Origin: Streptosporangium brasiliense
GTDB taxonomy: Bacteria; Actinomycetota; Actinomycetes; Streptosporangiales; Streptosporangiaceae
DNA: 64,000 bases
Direction: 5' to 3'
Assembly: GCF_030811595.1 (NCBI RefSeq)
Contig: NZ_JAUSRB010000002.1
Location: 1,798,001-1,862,000, forward strand
In this document: positions 7,862 through 16,478 of the stretch, piece by piece
Layout of the letters: the number at the start of each line of letters is the position of its first letter
Position numbering within the stretch: the first letter of the stretch is position 1
Notes under the pieces: model-generated
Database searches by the model: none
What the model was told of the DNA's origin: nothing
What the model saw: only the letters and a program-made list of their open reading frames with translations
Program-made: the position numbers and the translations under genes

Positions 7862-8371
7862 GTGCTGCATACATGGGTCAGCACCGCAGGAGGGCCACTT
7901 ATCGCCGTCCCCAAGTCCGAGCTCAACAGCTGGGCGGGTGTGGACGACAACAGCGGTCCTGTGGAGACCTGGGGCGACTACGGCCGCGCCTGTGCCGTTG
8001 AGGGCTACATCGGCCTTGTTACCGTTGGCGCGCAGCAGGCCCTCGTTCTCGGCGACGAACCGGCCATGACGACCTACCTGCCTGCCGAACGCCTCTTCCT
8101 GCGATGGGCCGCAGCAAACTCCGAAGCCGAGCTGGTCGAGGCGGCCAAGCTGGCCCTCGCAGCGGAGCCAGCTTGGGACGATGACGAAGACCTGAACTGG
8201 GAGGTGCGGGAGTCAATCGTGCTCTTCGACTCCACAATCCCCGGTGCTGAGCTGCAGCCTGACGAGCGCCTCATTATTGATCTTGGGCCTGGACAGTACA
8301 GGGTCCGAGCCACCTATACGAAGGACGAGGACAACTGGATGATCCTCGTCCAGCTCCAGCCAGCAACCTGA
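7862..8371 (+). CDS. Immunity protein of the Imm21 family
   Basis: A 169-residue protein matching the Imm21 pattern: HTWVSTAGGPLIAVPKSEL at the start, DYGRACAVEGYIGLV around residue 40, and QALVLGDEPAMTTYLP around residue 60. Imm21 proteins neutralise toxin domains of polymorphic/contact-dependent toxins in the same cytoplasm. The GTG at 7862 is chosen over TTG at 7844 because GAGG lies 7-8 nt upstream and the family begins at this point. No toxin gene is nearby, so it looks like an orphan immunity gene carried as protective cargo. Confidence 0.75.
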   Translation: MLHTWVSTAGGPLIAVPKSELNSWAGVDDNSGPVETWGDYGRACAVEGYIGLVTVGAQQALVLGDEPAMTTYLPAERLFLRWAAANSEAELVEAAKLALAAEPAWDDDEDLNWEVRESIVLFDSTIPGAELQPDERLIIDLGPGQYRVRATYTKDEDNWMILVQLQPAT

Positions 8372-8540
8372 TCCTGGGGCGTACTCTGCACCTGTGCCCT
8401 TCCGCGGATCCCGTGGTCGGGAGCCGGGGGCCTCAGCGTGTCAGATGTGTCGCTCTCCTGGGACGAGCCGCGCCTGGTCACCTGCCGGCAACTGGCGAGC
8501 GTGATCGTCGTGCCATCAGCGTGCCATTAAGGGCGGTCAG

Positions 8541-8563
8541 CATTCGAATCTCCTGGGCTCACT
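8541..8563 (+). repeat. Degenerate att remnant (tRNA-Ala T-arm end)
   Basis: ATTCGAATCTCCTGGGCTCACT resembles the last 22 bp of the 46-bp att repeat with one substitution and one missing base. It sits exactly where the minus-strand gene 8563-9216 ends. The bases just left of it (about 8500-8530) read, on the minus strand, like the LNGTLMAR tail of related integrases. Confidence 0.5.
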
Positions 8564-9216
8564 CAGTGGAAAATGACCGCGCAGCCGGTCGCGATGCTGG
8601 CCCGGCACGCCTCATGCAGGGTGAGCCACACCACAGATTCGATCTCGAACGGTGCGCTCTCCGGCAGCGCGAACACCCGGGAGGCTTCGGTGTCCGACAG
8701 GGACCCGTCCTCCTCGATCTGGATGCCGATCACCGGAGCGCACTCGCGCAACTCCGCCAGAAGACGGTGACTTGACCCGACCATCCCGCCTCCGGCGATC
8801 CCCGCGTCATCGGACAGGAAGAGCGGGTCGTGGAAGTCGACCGGAACGTAGTAGCCGTCGCAGTCGGAGTGGCAGAGCAGGTGTGAGTAGAGCTTGAAGA
8901 TCTCGTCTTCGACCTTGTAGTGGTCCCGGGAGAGTTCTTCCTGGCCGGAGATCGGTGTCACCGGCTCCTCTCTTCTCATGAGGGCGAAAACTCTACGCAG
9001 ATAGTGCAGGTACCCGTAGGGGAACGAAGCCGCATGGCTGCGCATGAACGGCGGCGTGCTCTCCGGCCCGTGCCGGACCGGTTCCTCCGGCTGACGCCAT
9101 GTCACCCCTTCCTGCATCAGGGCCGTGCTCAGCCTCTCCATCTCCGCGCGGTAGTGCGTGATGCCTTCTTCGTCGCTCGCCCACGACTCGATTCCCACAG
9201 ATATGCCAAGACCCAT
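8563..9216 (-). CDS. Conserved hypothetical protein, possible immunity protein
   Basis: A 217-residue soluble acidic protein that opens MGLGISVGIESWASDEEG. It contains SFPYGYLHYLRRVFALM, LYSHLLCHSDCDGYYVPVDF and GSSHRLLAELREC. Similar uncharacterised proteins seem to occur in actinomycetes, but I cannot attach a family name. The internal ATG at 9216 fits the conserved N-terminus better than 9285. Location beside an Imm21 gene in element cargo makes an immunity role possible, which is inference only. Confidence 0.6.
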   Translation of the reverse strand: MGLGISVGIESWASDEEGITHYRAEMERLSTALMQEGVTWRQPEEPVRHGPESTPPFMRSHAASFPYGYLHYLRRVFALMRREEPVTPISGQEELSRDHYKVEDEIFKLYSHLLCHSDCDGYYVPVDFHDPLFLSDDAGIAGGGMVGSSHRLLAELRECAPVIGIQIEEDGSLSDTEASRVFALPESAPFEIESVVWLTLHEACRASIATGCAVIFH

Positions 9217-9343
9217 GCGGTAGAACGTAGCTCTCTCATATGAGCTGTCGTGAATCGCCCTGAGTCCGCCGCGATCACACATCACCGGACAGTGTCCGCC
9301 GCGTGACCAGGGCCGGGAGCCCTATACGGCGTGACGGCTCCCG

Positions 9344-9405
9344 TTTGCAGGCAGGATGTCAGGAGTGCGGTAGATCATCGCGGCGCGCGTGCTGGAGACG
9401 AGGGC
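9344..9405. mobile_element. Fused att and integrase relic
   Basis: 9344-9366 matches the att repeat from the anticodon loop onward (TTTGCAGGCAGGATGTCAGG, one substitution). It runs straight into 9367-9405, whose minus strand reads SSTRAAMIY, the catalytic-Tyr box of the integrase at 4010-5175. The bases between att and this box in the intact arrangement (about 180 bp) are missing, so this is a deletion scar of another integration. Confidence 0.65.
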
Positions 9406-9842
9406 TCAACCAACGATCCGACCTCGGCGGTCCCGTGTTCGTCGAAGGCCCGGAACACTCGCACGGTTGGGTCTGGTGCCCCATCGTCCCGAAGGCGATC
9501 GGTGAGGAGGAAGTCAGCCAGCTCGAACTCAGAAGCGTGCTCGTTCTCGCTCAGGAAGAAGGCCCCGCCGGCGAGGTCAGGATCCCAGCCATGTGTCAAG
9601 GCGTGGTCGATGACCCTCCGCACGTCCTTGGGGGTCGGATAGGTGGAATCAGTCGCACAGCCCCACGGCAAGACCGCCTTTGACAACAGATCCGCCTGGA
9701 GCACACGGCTGTTCTTCCCGGCACCCCAAACCCGCAGGCGGATACACCTGTGACAGTCATGCTCACCGGACACGTGGTGGATCTGGCCCGTCCATACGAA
9801 CTCTCGCCCGCCCGCATACAGCTTCCGCAACCGCGCCCGCAC
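9375..9842 (-). CDS. Hypothetical protein, C-terminus probably replaced
   Basis: A 155-residue protein starting MRARLRKLYAGGREFVWTG (GTG). It contains HDCHRCIRLRVWGAGKNSR with a Cys/His cluster and YPTPKDVRRVIDHALTHGW. No function is recognised. Its last dozen codons run into the integrase relic at 9367-9405, so the natural end was probably lost in the recombination that made that scar. Confidence 0.5.
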   Translation of the reverse strand: MRARLRKLYAGGREFVWTGQIHHVSGEHDCHRCIRLRVWGAGKNSRVLQADLLSKAVLPWGCATDSTYPTPKDVRRVIDHALTHGWDPDLAGGAFFLSENEHASEFELADFLLTDRLRDDGAPDPTVRVFRAFDEHGTAEVGSLVEPSSPARAPR

Positions 9843-10200
9843 GCCGCCCGCCTCACCTCATCGGCCGGGTTGAAGCCTACGACTGCTCACCCGCGTACTG
9901 TGCGCGCATTTGCTCGTTTTCCTGGCACGCGGGTGACGGCCTCCGGTGAAGCGGCGGTGCTCTGCGCCGCCGCGAGACCGTGCCCGCCCGGCGTCCCGGC
10001 ATCGGGATGGGAGGGCGGCTCGACCGTCGGCAGCGCAGGCCGTTCCATGACGCTGCCGTGCCGTGCCGTGCCGAGCCGCTGGCTGCTACGGTCCCAGGCC
10101 GGTAGGCCGGTGCCTGGTCTACGGCCTCCTGCATCGTCAACGCGTGTTCCGGTGCCCGTTCCTCCTGGCCAGGGACGGGCACCGATGGGCTGTGGCGAGT

Positions 10201-10611
10201 TCACGCGGACTTGCGGAGACCGGCGAACAGCAGGCCGGTGAAGCCGGCGACCACTACGGCCTGGACGATCACGAGCGCGATGCCCAGGTTGGTCAGCGGG
10301 AACCAACCGGCGATGAGCAGTTCCGCGCTCGCGACGACCCAGGCGACGTTGACAGCCATCACGATGCCCACGGCGGCCTTGCTCATCGTCGCCCGGGAGG
10401 CGAGGAGGAGCAGAGCGGCTGCCCAGGCGACCAGGAACGCACCAATGGGGTAGAGGAAGGCGGCGGGGAGGCCGAACAGCTCGCCGAAGATCGCCGCAAC
10501 GACGACGTAGACGACTCCGTTGGCGCCCGAGCCCATCGCATCCTGCTTGAGGGCGAAGCGGAGCAGCTTGGCGTCGGTGACGGTCTTGACGGTGCTGGCG
10601 ACGGTGGCCAT
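10201..10611 (-). CDS. Four-TM integral membrane protein
   Basis: A 136-residue protein with four predicted membrane segments, approximately residues 30-50 (ANGVVYVVVAAIFGELFGL), 55-72, 77-97 and 105-130. The short cytosolic N-terminus is VKTVTDAKLLRFALK. It resembles small SPW/DoxX-size actinobacterial membrane proteins without a named function. It is transcribed divergently from the LuxR/LAL regulator with about 100 bp between start codons, so that regulator may control it. Confidence 0.7.
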   Translation of the reverse strand: MATVASTVKTVTDAKLLRFALKQDAMGSGANGVVYVVVAAIFGELFGLPAAFLYPIGAFLVAWAAALLLLASRATMSKAAVGIVMAVNVAWVVASAELLIAGWFPLTNLGIALVIVQAVVVAGFTGLLFAGLRKSA

Positions 10612-10709
10612 CTGGGAGTTCCCTTCGCAGTGCTGACGTGCGTGTGATCACGAAGCTACGCAGGTCTGCACAACCCCGAATCAGTCATCGTGACGGTAGG
10701 TTCCTGAAC

Positions 10710-13397
10710 GTGCTGTACGGGCGATCAAGGGAACAAGCGGACATCGAACGGCTCCTGGCGGAGGCCAGGGCCGGCCAGAGCGGGACTCTTGTCATCCGCG
10801 GCCAGGCGGGCATCGGTAAGTCGGCGCTCCTGCACCATGCCGCCGCGCGGGCGGAAGACATGCGAGTGCTGCGCGGTGTCGGCATCGAGTCCGAGGCCGA
10901 GTTGCCCTTCGCCGCGCTTCATTCCCTTCTCCGCACCGGGCTGGGCCGGATCCGCACACTGCCGGACGCGCAGGCCACCGCACTCAGCGGGGCTTTGGGC
11001 CTGGGTGACGTCGCGCCGGAGAACCGGTTCCTGGTCGGGTTGGCCACGCTGAGTCTTCTCTCCGAGATCGCAGGGGATGGCGCGCTGCTCTGTCTCATCG
11101 ATGACGCACAGTGGTTCGACCAGGCGTCCATCGACGCGCTGTTGTTCGCCGCCCGCCGCCTCGACGCTGAAGGCGTCGCTATGATCTTCGCCGCTCGAGA
11201 GGGTTTCCCCGCCGCAGGGCTGTCCGAGCTCCGGCTGGGTGGGTTGGACGATGCCGCCGCCGCTGCCCTGCTTCCGGATGTCCTTCTGCCACAGGTGCGG
11301 GAACGCCTCATCGAGGAAGCGGACGGCAACCCCCTGGCGCTCATCGAACTGCCCGCCGCGCTCACCGCCGAACAGCGCGCCGGGCGATTGTCGCCGGTGG
11401 GTGCCATGCCCGTCGCCGATCGAGTTCAGGAGATGTTCCGGAACCAGATAGCCGCGCTTCCCGAGGCGGCGCGCACCGCGCTGCTGATCGCGGCGGCGGA
11501 CGGGTCCGGTGAGCTTGAGACCGTGGTGGGTGCGGGTGCCTCCCTCCAGGGCCTCGAATCAGCCGAGCGGAACCGCCTGATGGAGATCAGGGGGACGACC
11601 ATCGGTTTCCGTCATCCCCTCATCAGGGCCGCCGCCTACCAGAGCGCGCCGGTCACCCGGCGCCTTGCCGTACATCGAGCCCTCGCCGACGCCCTGACCG
11701 ACTCGGTCGCCGTGGATGCGGCCGACCGGCGGGCGTGGCACCTGGCCTCCGCCGTGCTCGGCACTGACGAGGGAGTCGCGCGAGAGTTGGAGGAGGTGGC
11801 GGAACGGGCGCGTACTCGCGGTGGCTACGCCGCGACCGCGGCCGCCTACGAGCGTGCTGCCGAGCTCACCGCCGATCCGGTACGGCGATCGGGACGGCTG
11901 GCCGCTGCCGCGTTGGCAGCAAGCGATGCCGGGCTGATGGGGCGTGCGGCCGCGCTCGCTGACAGCGCCACGCCTGACGTGGATGACCCCCTCGTGATCA
12001 GCGCGCTGATCCAGGTACGTGCCCATCGCGAATTCGAGCAGGGCACACCGCTCGCGGCGGGCCGGATCGTCATGGACGGTGTTCCTCGGGTGATGGCCCG
12101 TTCCTCCGAGCGGGCCACCTGGCTGCTGGTGGAAGCCATCCGCTGCGCCTGGTCCGCCGGTGATGCGGGGCTGGCCGAGGAGGCGGCCGCCGGCCTCCGC
12201 GTGCTCCCGGAGATCGACTCGCCGCTGGTCCGCGGGGCGCTTGGGCTGACCCGCATGCTGAGCGGTGACATCGGAGGTGGGACCGAGCTCATGGGCGAGG
12301 CGGTCGACGGACATGCGCTTGCCGAGCTGGGAGTGCCTGGGCTGACCTTCACCGCCTCCCTGTGCTTCCCGCTGGGCCGCGCCGCCCGCTACGAGGAGAT
12401 CGCCGGACGGGTCGTGGCGGAGTGCCGGAAAAGCGGAATGATCGGTTGGCTCGCCGTCGCATTCCAGGATCATGGTCTCGCGCAGGGGTGGCTCTGCCGG
12501 TACGGCGAGGCCAGGGCAACCCTGAACGCAGGGCTGCGGCTGGCGGCGGAACTGGGGCACGAGCATCAGGTCAGTCATCTCATGTGCTCTCTCGCCTGGG
12601 TGCTCGCTCACCAAGGGGATGTGGAGCAGTGTCGCGCCAACGCCGAGGAAGGCATCGCGAGAGCCGACGGCCAGGGACTGGCCCTCGCGGCGGCCATCGG
12701 GCGCTGGGCACTCGGCCGACTCGAACTCGGCCTGGGCCGTCCGGACGCCGCCCTCCAGCAGTTCGAGGCCATCCCGTCGACGGGCCTCACCGTCCTCTCC
12801 GCCGCCGACCAGGTCGAGGCCGCCATCCGTGGCGGCCGGCCCGAGCGGGCGAAGGAGCCGCTTGCCAGATACCTGGAGTGGGCGCGGCACGTCCGTCAGC
12901 CGTCGTCGGACGCGATCGCCCTGCGCTGCCGTGCCCTCGTCGAGAAGGACGAGGCGCACTTCGCGCATGCCGTGCGCTGCCATGAGGCAGGCGATCAGCC
13001 GTACGAACAGGCGAGGACGCAGCTCGCCTATGGCGAGTGGCTGCGACGGGCACGGCGGCGAGCGGACGCCCGCGCACAGTTACGGGGTGCGCTGGAGATC
13101 TTCGACCGGCTCGGCGCGGAGCTGTGGGCCGAGCGCGCCCGGGCGGAGTTGCGCGCGACCGGAGACGTGCCGGCGGCGCCGCGCAAGGCCGACGACCCGC
13201 TCAGCGTACTCACCCCCAGGGAACGCCAGATCGTACGGCTGGCGGCCAACGGCACCTCCAACCGCGACATCGCCGCTCAGCTTTTCCTCAGCCCGCGGAC
13301 CGTCGGCTATCACCTCTACAAGGCTTTCCCCAAGCTTGGTATCACCTCGCGGTCTCAGTTGGCGGCTGTCGCCCGGTCTTCGCCGGTGCCCGACTGA
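10710..13397 (+). CDS. LuxR-family ATP-binding (LAL/MalT-like) transcriptional regulator
   Basis: An 895-residue regulator. The N-terminal AAA/NB-ARC-like ATPase has LYGRSREQADIERLL, Walker A GQAGIGKSALLHH and Walker B CLIDDAQWFD. A long TPR-like helical middle follows, about residues 350-800. The C-terminal LuxR helix-turn-helix is LTPRERQIVRLAANGTSN, with SPRTVGYHL as recognition helix. LAL proteins activate specialised-metabolism or catabolic genes on ligand and ATP binding. The GTG at 10710 precedes the conserved LYGR start; the in-frame ATG at 10638 would add 24 untypical residues. No biosynthetic cluster is adjacent; the divergent membrane protein is the nearest candidate target. Confidence 0.88.
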   Translation: MLYGRSREQADIERLLAEARAGQSGTLVIRGQAGIGKSALLHHAAARAEDMRVLRGVGIESEAELPFAALHSLLRTGLGRIRTLPDAQATALSGALGLGDVAPENRFLVGLATLSLLSEIAGDGALLCLIDDAQWFDQASIDALLFAARRLDAEGVAMIFAAREGFPAAGLSELRLGGLDDAAAAALLPDVLLPQVRERLIEEADGNPLALIELPAALTAEQRAGRLSPVGAMPVADRVQEMFRNQIAALPEAARTALLIAAADGSGELETVVGAGASLQGLESAERNRLMEIRGTTIGFRHPLIRAAAYQSAPVTRRLAVHRALADALTDSVAVDAADRRAWHLASAVLGTDEGVARELEEVAERARTRGGYAATAAAYERAAELTADPVRRSGRLAAAALAASDAGLMGRAAALADSATPDVDDPLVISALIQVRAHREFEQGTPLAAGRIVMDGVPRVMARSSERATWLLVEAIRCAWSAGDAGLAEEAAAGLRVLPEIDSPLVRGALGLTRMLSGDIGGGTELMGEAVDGHALAELGVPGLTFTASLCFPLGRAARYEEIAGRVVAECRKSGMIGWLAVAFQDHGLAQGWLCRYGEARATLNAGLRLAAELGHEHQVSHLMCSLAWVLAHQGDVEQCRANAEEGIARADGQGLALAAAIGRWALGRLELGLGRPDAALQQFEAIPSTGLTVLSAADQVEAAIRGGRPERAKEPLARYLEWARHVRQPSSDAIALRCRALVEKDEAHFAHAVRCHEAGDQPYEQARTQLAYGEWLRRARRRADARAQLRGALEIFDRLGAELWAERARAELRATGDVPAAPRKADDPLSVLTPRERQIVRLAANGTSNRDIAAQLFLSPRTVGYHLYKAFPKLGITSRSQLAAVARSSPVPD

Positions 13398-13466
13398 CCG
13401 ATGTCCGCTCGGAAGTCGGACCGAAGCCGCGGCGCCTGATCTCCGTACAGGGTTGGGGCGATCGAC

Positions 13467-13497
13467 GGTCCAGGGCTCCGTTCCTCAGCCCTGGACC
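13467..13497 (+). terminator. Hairpin after the LuxR/LAL gene
   Basis: A perfect 11-bp stem (GGTCCAGGGCT / AGCCCTGGACC) around a 9-nt loop, 70 bp past the stop codon. A related but imperfect sequence with the same loop core, TTCCTCA, occurs near 7668-7700. Confidence 0.6.
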
Positions 13498-13686
13498 ACC
13501 GGATAGCGTGGCTGATCACCGTTCGTCCTGACGGCGTAATGGAGATGCCGAGGCTTACCGAAAGCCTGGCAGAAGAGCCGGATTCCAAGGTCCGGAGCAT
13601 GCGCGGAACGGCCAGTCCCAGAGGATGCGGCAGCACCCGAAGCGCCAGGTCAGGGCATCGTGAAGGACGGGAAGCGCCTTCCGCTT

Positions 13687-13989
13687 CTAATCCGCGGTCT
13701 GTTCCTCGTCATCAGCCGGAAGCACACCACAGGCGCTGTCGATCTCTCCGGTCGCGATCATGTCTCGTACGGCATCGCTCATCGAGGTGAAGCCCGGTTC
13801 GCTGACCCGGTAGAAAGGGCCGTCGATCTCGATCATGTGGCTCAATCTGCCCGCGATGTCAAAGTACTGCAACGGGTACTGCAACACAGGCACACGCTGG
13901 CTCACGTCCACACCCGTCCAACACTGGTCAGGGCCGGGTTCCGAGCCCTGGAGCATGGCCGGGACAGTCCTGATAAGGAAGAGGCTCAT
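13687..13989 (-). CDS. Hypothetical protein
   Basis: A 100-residue ORF beginning MSLFLIRTVPAMLQG, with YPLQYFDIAGRLSHMIEID and an acidic C-terminus ending in DDEEQ. No motif is recognised. It fills part of an otherwise empty 690-bp gap after the LuxR/LAL gene. Composition is plausible for a soluble protein, but there is no family evidence. Confidence 0.35.
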   Translation of the reverse strand: MSLFLIRTVPAMLQGSEPGPDQCWTGVDVSQRVPVLQYPLQYFDIAGRLSHMIEIDGPFYRVSEPGFTSMSDAVRDMIATGEIDSACGVLPADDEEQTAD

Positions 13990-14089
13990 GGATGCCGGCC
14001 GTCGGGCCTCTGGCGGAGCCGCTCGCTGTGTAGCCCTCGGACGGATCTGTAGAGCCCTGAAGGCGTTGGGGTCGGCCTAAGATCAACTC

Positions 14090-14356
14090 ATGCGCACCGG
14101 GTACAACGAGGCTTTGGCGATGCTCGGATACTTGTTGGGCGTGGTCGCCTCGTCCGTACTCGTCGGATGGGCACACGAGAGCGACCGGGAGTCGCTCAGC
14201 GAAGTCCTGCTCATGTGCTCCCTGTTGTTCGAGATCGCATTTCTCTTCGGGTCGGTCCGGCTTCTCTTCCGTGGGTTGCGGTCGGGCGGTCGATTCCTCG
14301 CGCGTCGGTGGCGGACGACAGCCTCGCAGGATCTTCCCGGGTCGCCGGGCCATTAG
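14090..14356 (+). CDS. Small putative two-TM membrane protein
   Basis: An 88-residue ORF with two hydrophobic stretches, roughly residues 8-26 (AMLGYLLGVVASSVLVG) and 38-58 (VLLMCSLLFEIAFLFGSV), then an Arg-rich tail. No family is known. Its stop lies 28 bp from the convergent esterase gene. The call rests on membrane-like composition and a proper ATG only. Confidence 0.4.
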   Translation: MRTGYNEALAMLGYLLGVVASSVLVGWAHESDRESLSEVLLMCSLLFEIAFLFGSVRLLFRGLRSGGRFLARRWRTTASQDLPGSPGH

Positions 14357-14383
14357 CGGGTCATCAAGGGTGGTAGACGGCGG

Positions 14384-15295
14384 TCAGTCACGGTCACTCG
14401 CGGGGGACTTCTCGACGGTCGCGACGATCTCGTCGACCGCCCGTCTGGACTCGGGCAGGGAGTACAGGGGCCAGACGTGCATCACGCCGGGGTACTCGAA
14501 CCAGTCCAGGGACACGCCCTCCTGCCGGGCCCTGTCCCTGAGCCGGTGGGCGTCGGCGTTGAGGATGTCGAGGGTGCCCGTGAACACGGTGATGGGGGCC
14601 AGCCCGCGGAGCGAGCCGTACAGGGGGCTGACCACCGGATCACGCGGGTCCAGGCCTCCCGCGTACAGGCGGCCGGCCTCGCGCACGCCCTCGGGGGCGA
14701 GAATCGGGTCGACCCGCTCCAGCGCCACCATGGCCGGGTCGCTGCAGGAGATGTCGACGCACGGCGACACCAGCACCAGGTGTGCTGGTTGCGGCAGACC
14801 GGCCTGCCTGGCCTGCATGATCAGGGACAGGGAGAGGTTGCCCCCGGCGGAGTCGCCCATCACGGTCAGGACCTCCGGGGAGAACCGCTCGACGAGGTCC
14901 CGGTAGAGAGGCAGGAGCATGGCCCACACGTCGCGGGCGGTGTGCTCGGGGGCCGGCGGGTACAGGGGGACGGTGATCGAGCAGCCCAGCCGTTCGGCCA
15001 GCGTGCCGATGAAATCCCAGTGCAGCGAGGTGATCGACAAGGACCAGCCACCGCCGTGCAGGTACAACAGGTGACGGTTGGTGTGCCCGGACTTCGGGCG
15101 CACCGTGTAGACGCGGTGACCGGCCACGTGCTGCTCCTCGACGGAGAGCCGATCCTTGAAGCCGGGTACGGCGGGGCCTCTCCTGCGATCGGCGGCGATG
15201 CTCTTGTGTACCTTCTCCGCGCTGCCGTACATGCGCCGTTTGACGCCCATCAGCCTGACCATGACGGTGGTCAGCCGCGCTTGCATGCTTGTCAT
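14384..15295 (-). CDS. Alpha/beta hydrolase, HSL-type esterase
   Basis: A 303-residue hormone-sensitive-lipase family esterase. The oxyanion-hole motif LYLHGGGWS is at about residue 82. The nucleophile elbow TVMGDSAGGNLSL is near residue 155. The Asp follows in TVFTGTLDILNADA and the catalytic His in YPGVMHVWPLY. These enzymes cleave short acyl esters. The ATG at 15295 follows a GGAAAG ribosome site; the open frame further upstream overlaps the next gene. It probably forms a unit with the upstream membrane protein (57 bp apart, same strand). Confidence 0.88.
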   Translation of the reverse strand: MTSMQARLTTVMVRLMGVKRRMYGSAEKVHKSIAADRRRGPAVPGFKDRLSVEEQHVAGHRVYTVRPKSGHTNRHLLYLHGGGWSLSITSLHWDFIGTLAERLGCSITVPLYPPAPEHTARDVWAMLLPLYRDLVERFSPEVLTVMGDSAGGNLSLSLIMQARQAGLPQPAHLVLVSPCVDISCSDPAMVALERVDPILAPEGVREAGRLYAGGLDPRDPVVSPLYGSLRGLAPITVFTGTLDILNADAHRLRDRARQEGVSLDWFEYPGVMHVWPLYSLPESRRAVDEIVATVEKSPASDRD

Positions 15296-15351
15296 GGGGG
15301 ATCTTTCCCAGGTGGAGGTGACGGCGGTGAGGTGGTCGGGCGCGCGCCCGT

Positions 15352-15630
15352 TCACCGTCGCCGTCCGGCGATCATGGCCACGCCCGCCGTCGCCGCCCAG
15401 ACGATCAGGGGGTAGATCGCCAGACGCTCCATCGTGCCGAGTCCGAGCCCGAGAAACTGGTTGAACAGGAACAGGATCGCCATGACCAGACCGAAAGCGC
15501 CCGCGAGGATGCCGAGCACAGCGGGCACCCGCCACCCGGGGGCGCCCCGGGTGGCGGATCCGAGCACCAGCACTCCCGCGTTCCCGGCGGTGAAGATCCC
15601 CATCACGCCCAGACCGTGCACGACGATCAC
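15352..15630 (-). CDS. Small membrane protein, possibly truncated DUF998-like
   Basis: A 92-residue protein with three or four hydrophobic segments. The last one, MERLAIYPLIVWAATAGVAM, recalls the C-terminal end of DUF998-type proteins, which are about twice as long, so this could be a C-terminal fragment. The GTG at 15630 lies only a few bases after AGGAG; a GTG nine bases on is an alternative. It is co-oriented with the esterase gene. Confidence 0.5.
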   Translation of the reverse strand: MIVVHGLGVMGIFTAGNAGVLVLGSATRGAPGWRVPAVLGILAGAFGLVMAILFLFNQFLGLGLGTMERLAIYPLIVWAATAGVAMIAGRRR

Positions 15631-15857
15631 CCACTCCTGATCATTTGATGGTCCGGCTCGCCGCCGGACCCGAATGCGGGCAGCGCGGAATCCACGCCGG
15701 GCGGGCGCGCGACGGCACCCACGGCACCGGCCGCGGCCAGGGCGGTGCCCTGGCCGGCGGGTGCGGCGTTTCGCTGACGTGGATTGACGCCCTACCGGCC
15801 CTCCTGTGGCCTCTCCGGGCGTGTTCTATGGATCTTCCGATTCCCGCGAGGCGGGGT

Positions 15858-16478
15858 TTACAGGCCGCGCTCGATCAGGTCGAAGGCCTCGTCGATCAGA
15901 TCGTCGAGAGACTTGCCGACGTCGTCCTGCCAGGAGGCCCGCACGGCCCACTCGATGATGGAGAACGTCGTGACGACCAGCACGCTGGGGTAGACCTCAC
16001 GCGGCAGGTCGGCCTCCATCCGATCGGCCACGGTCCGCATGAGGGTCACGAAGATCTGCTCTTGATCGGCGGGTCTGCGCGCCCGGGCGAGCAGTTCGGG
16101 GTTACGGCGCCACAGCGCGACCTGCTCGCGGCTGGGCACGAAGGATTCGGCGATCTCCTTGGCCAGGAATCGCATGGACCGGACCACCGGCTCGTCCGCG
16201 GGACGCGCGGTCACCAGTGCCGCCAGTTCCTCCGCCGACGAGGAGGGCCCGACCGTCAGGGCCTCTTCCTTGGTGGAGAAGTAGTTGAAGAAGGTCCGGG
16301 TGGAGATGTCGGCCGCCTCGGCGATCCCCTCGACGGTCAGGCTCTCCAGCCCCCTCTCCAGGGCCAGGCTCACCGCCGCGTCTCCGATGAGCCGTCGCTT
16401 CCGTGCCCTGTTGCGTCTGCGACGCTCTTCCACCGCACCCACGATCTGCACAGTACGCAAGAATTGCATTATGTGCAA
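15858..16478 (-). CDS. TetR-family transcriptional repressor
   Basis: A TetR protein of up to 206 residues. The N-terminal helix-turn-helix runs from RKRRLIGDAAVSLALERG through VEGIAEAADISTRTFFNYF, the classic recognition-helix pattern. A variable all-helical ligand domain follows. Start choice is open: ATG 16478 or 16469 would lie inside the palindrome 16462-16480, while GTG 16442 (VGAVEERRRR) would leave it free. The esterase and membrane protein downstream on the same strand are possible targets, which is inference. Confidence 0.85.
   Translation of the reverse strand: MHIMQFLRTVQIVGAVEERRRRNRARKRRLIGDAAVSLALERGLESLTVEGIAEAADISTRTFFNYFSTKEEALTVGPSSSAEELAALVTARPADEPVVRSMRFLAKEIAESFVPSREQVALWRRNPELLARARRPADQEQIFVTLMRTVADRMEADLPREVYPSVLVVTTFSIIEWAVRASWQDDVGKSLDDLIDEAFDLIERGL

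Noticed and set aside
10201..13397. Biosynthetic gene cluster signalled by the LAL regulator
   Set aside because: Flanking genes are a small membrane protein and element relics; no polyketide, peptide or terpene enzymes are present.
14340..14370. GCCATTAGCGGGTCAT, resembling the integrase tail/att flank at 2806-2825
   Set aside because: Too short and too different to call another element end; there is no att core or integrase box nearby.
14477..15415. 312-residue plus-strand ORF over the esterase gene
   Set aside because: The esterase has all catalytic motifs on the minus strand; this is its shadow. Similar long shadows occur over the kinase, PBP and RodA genes.
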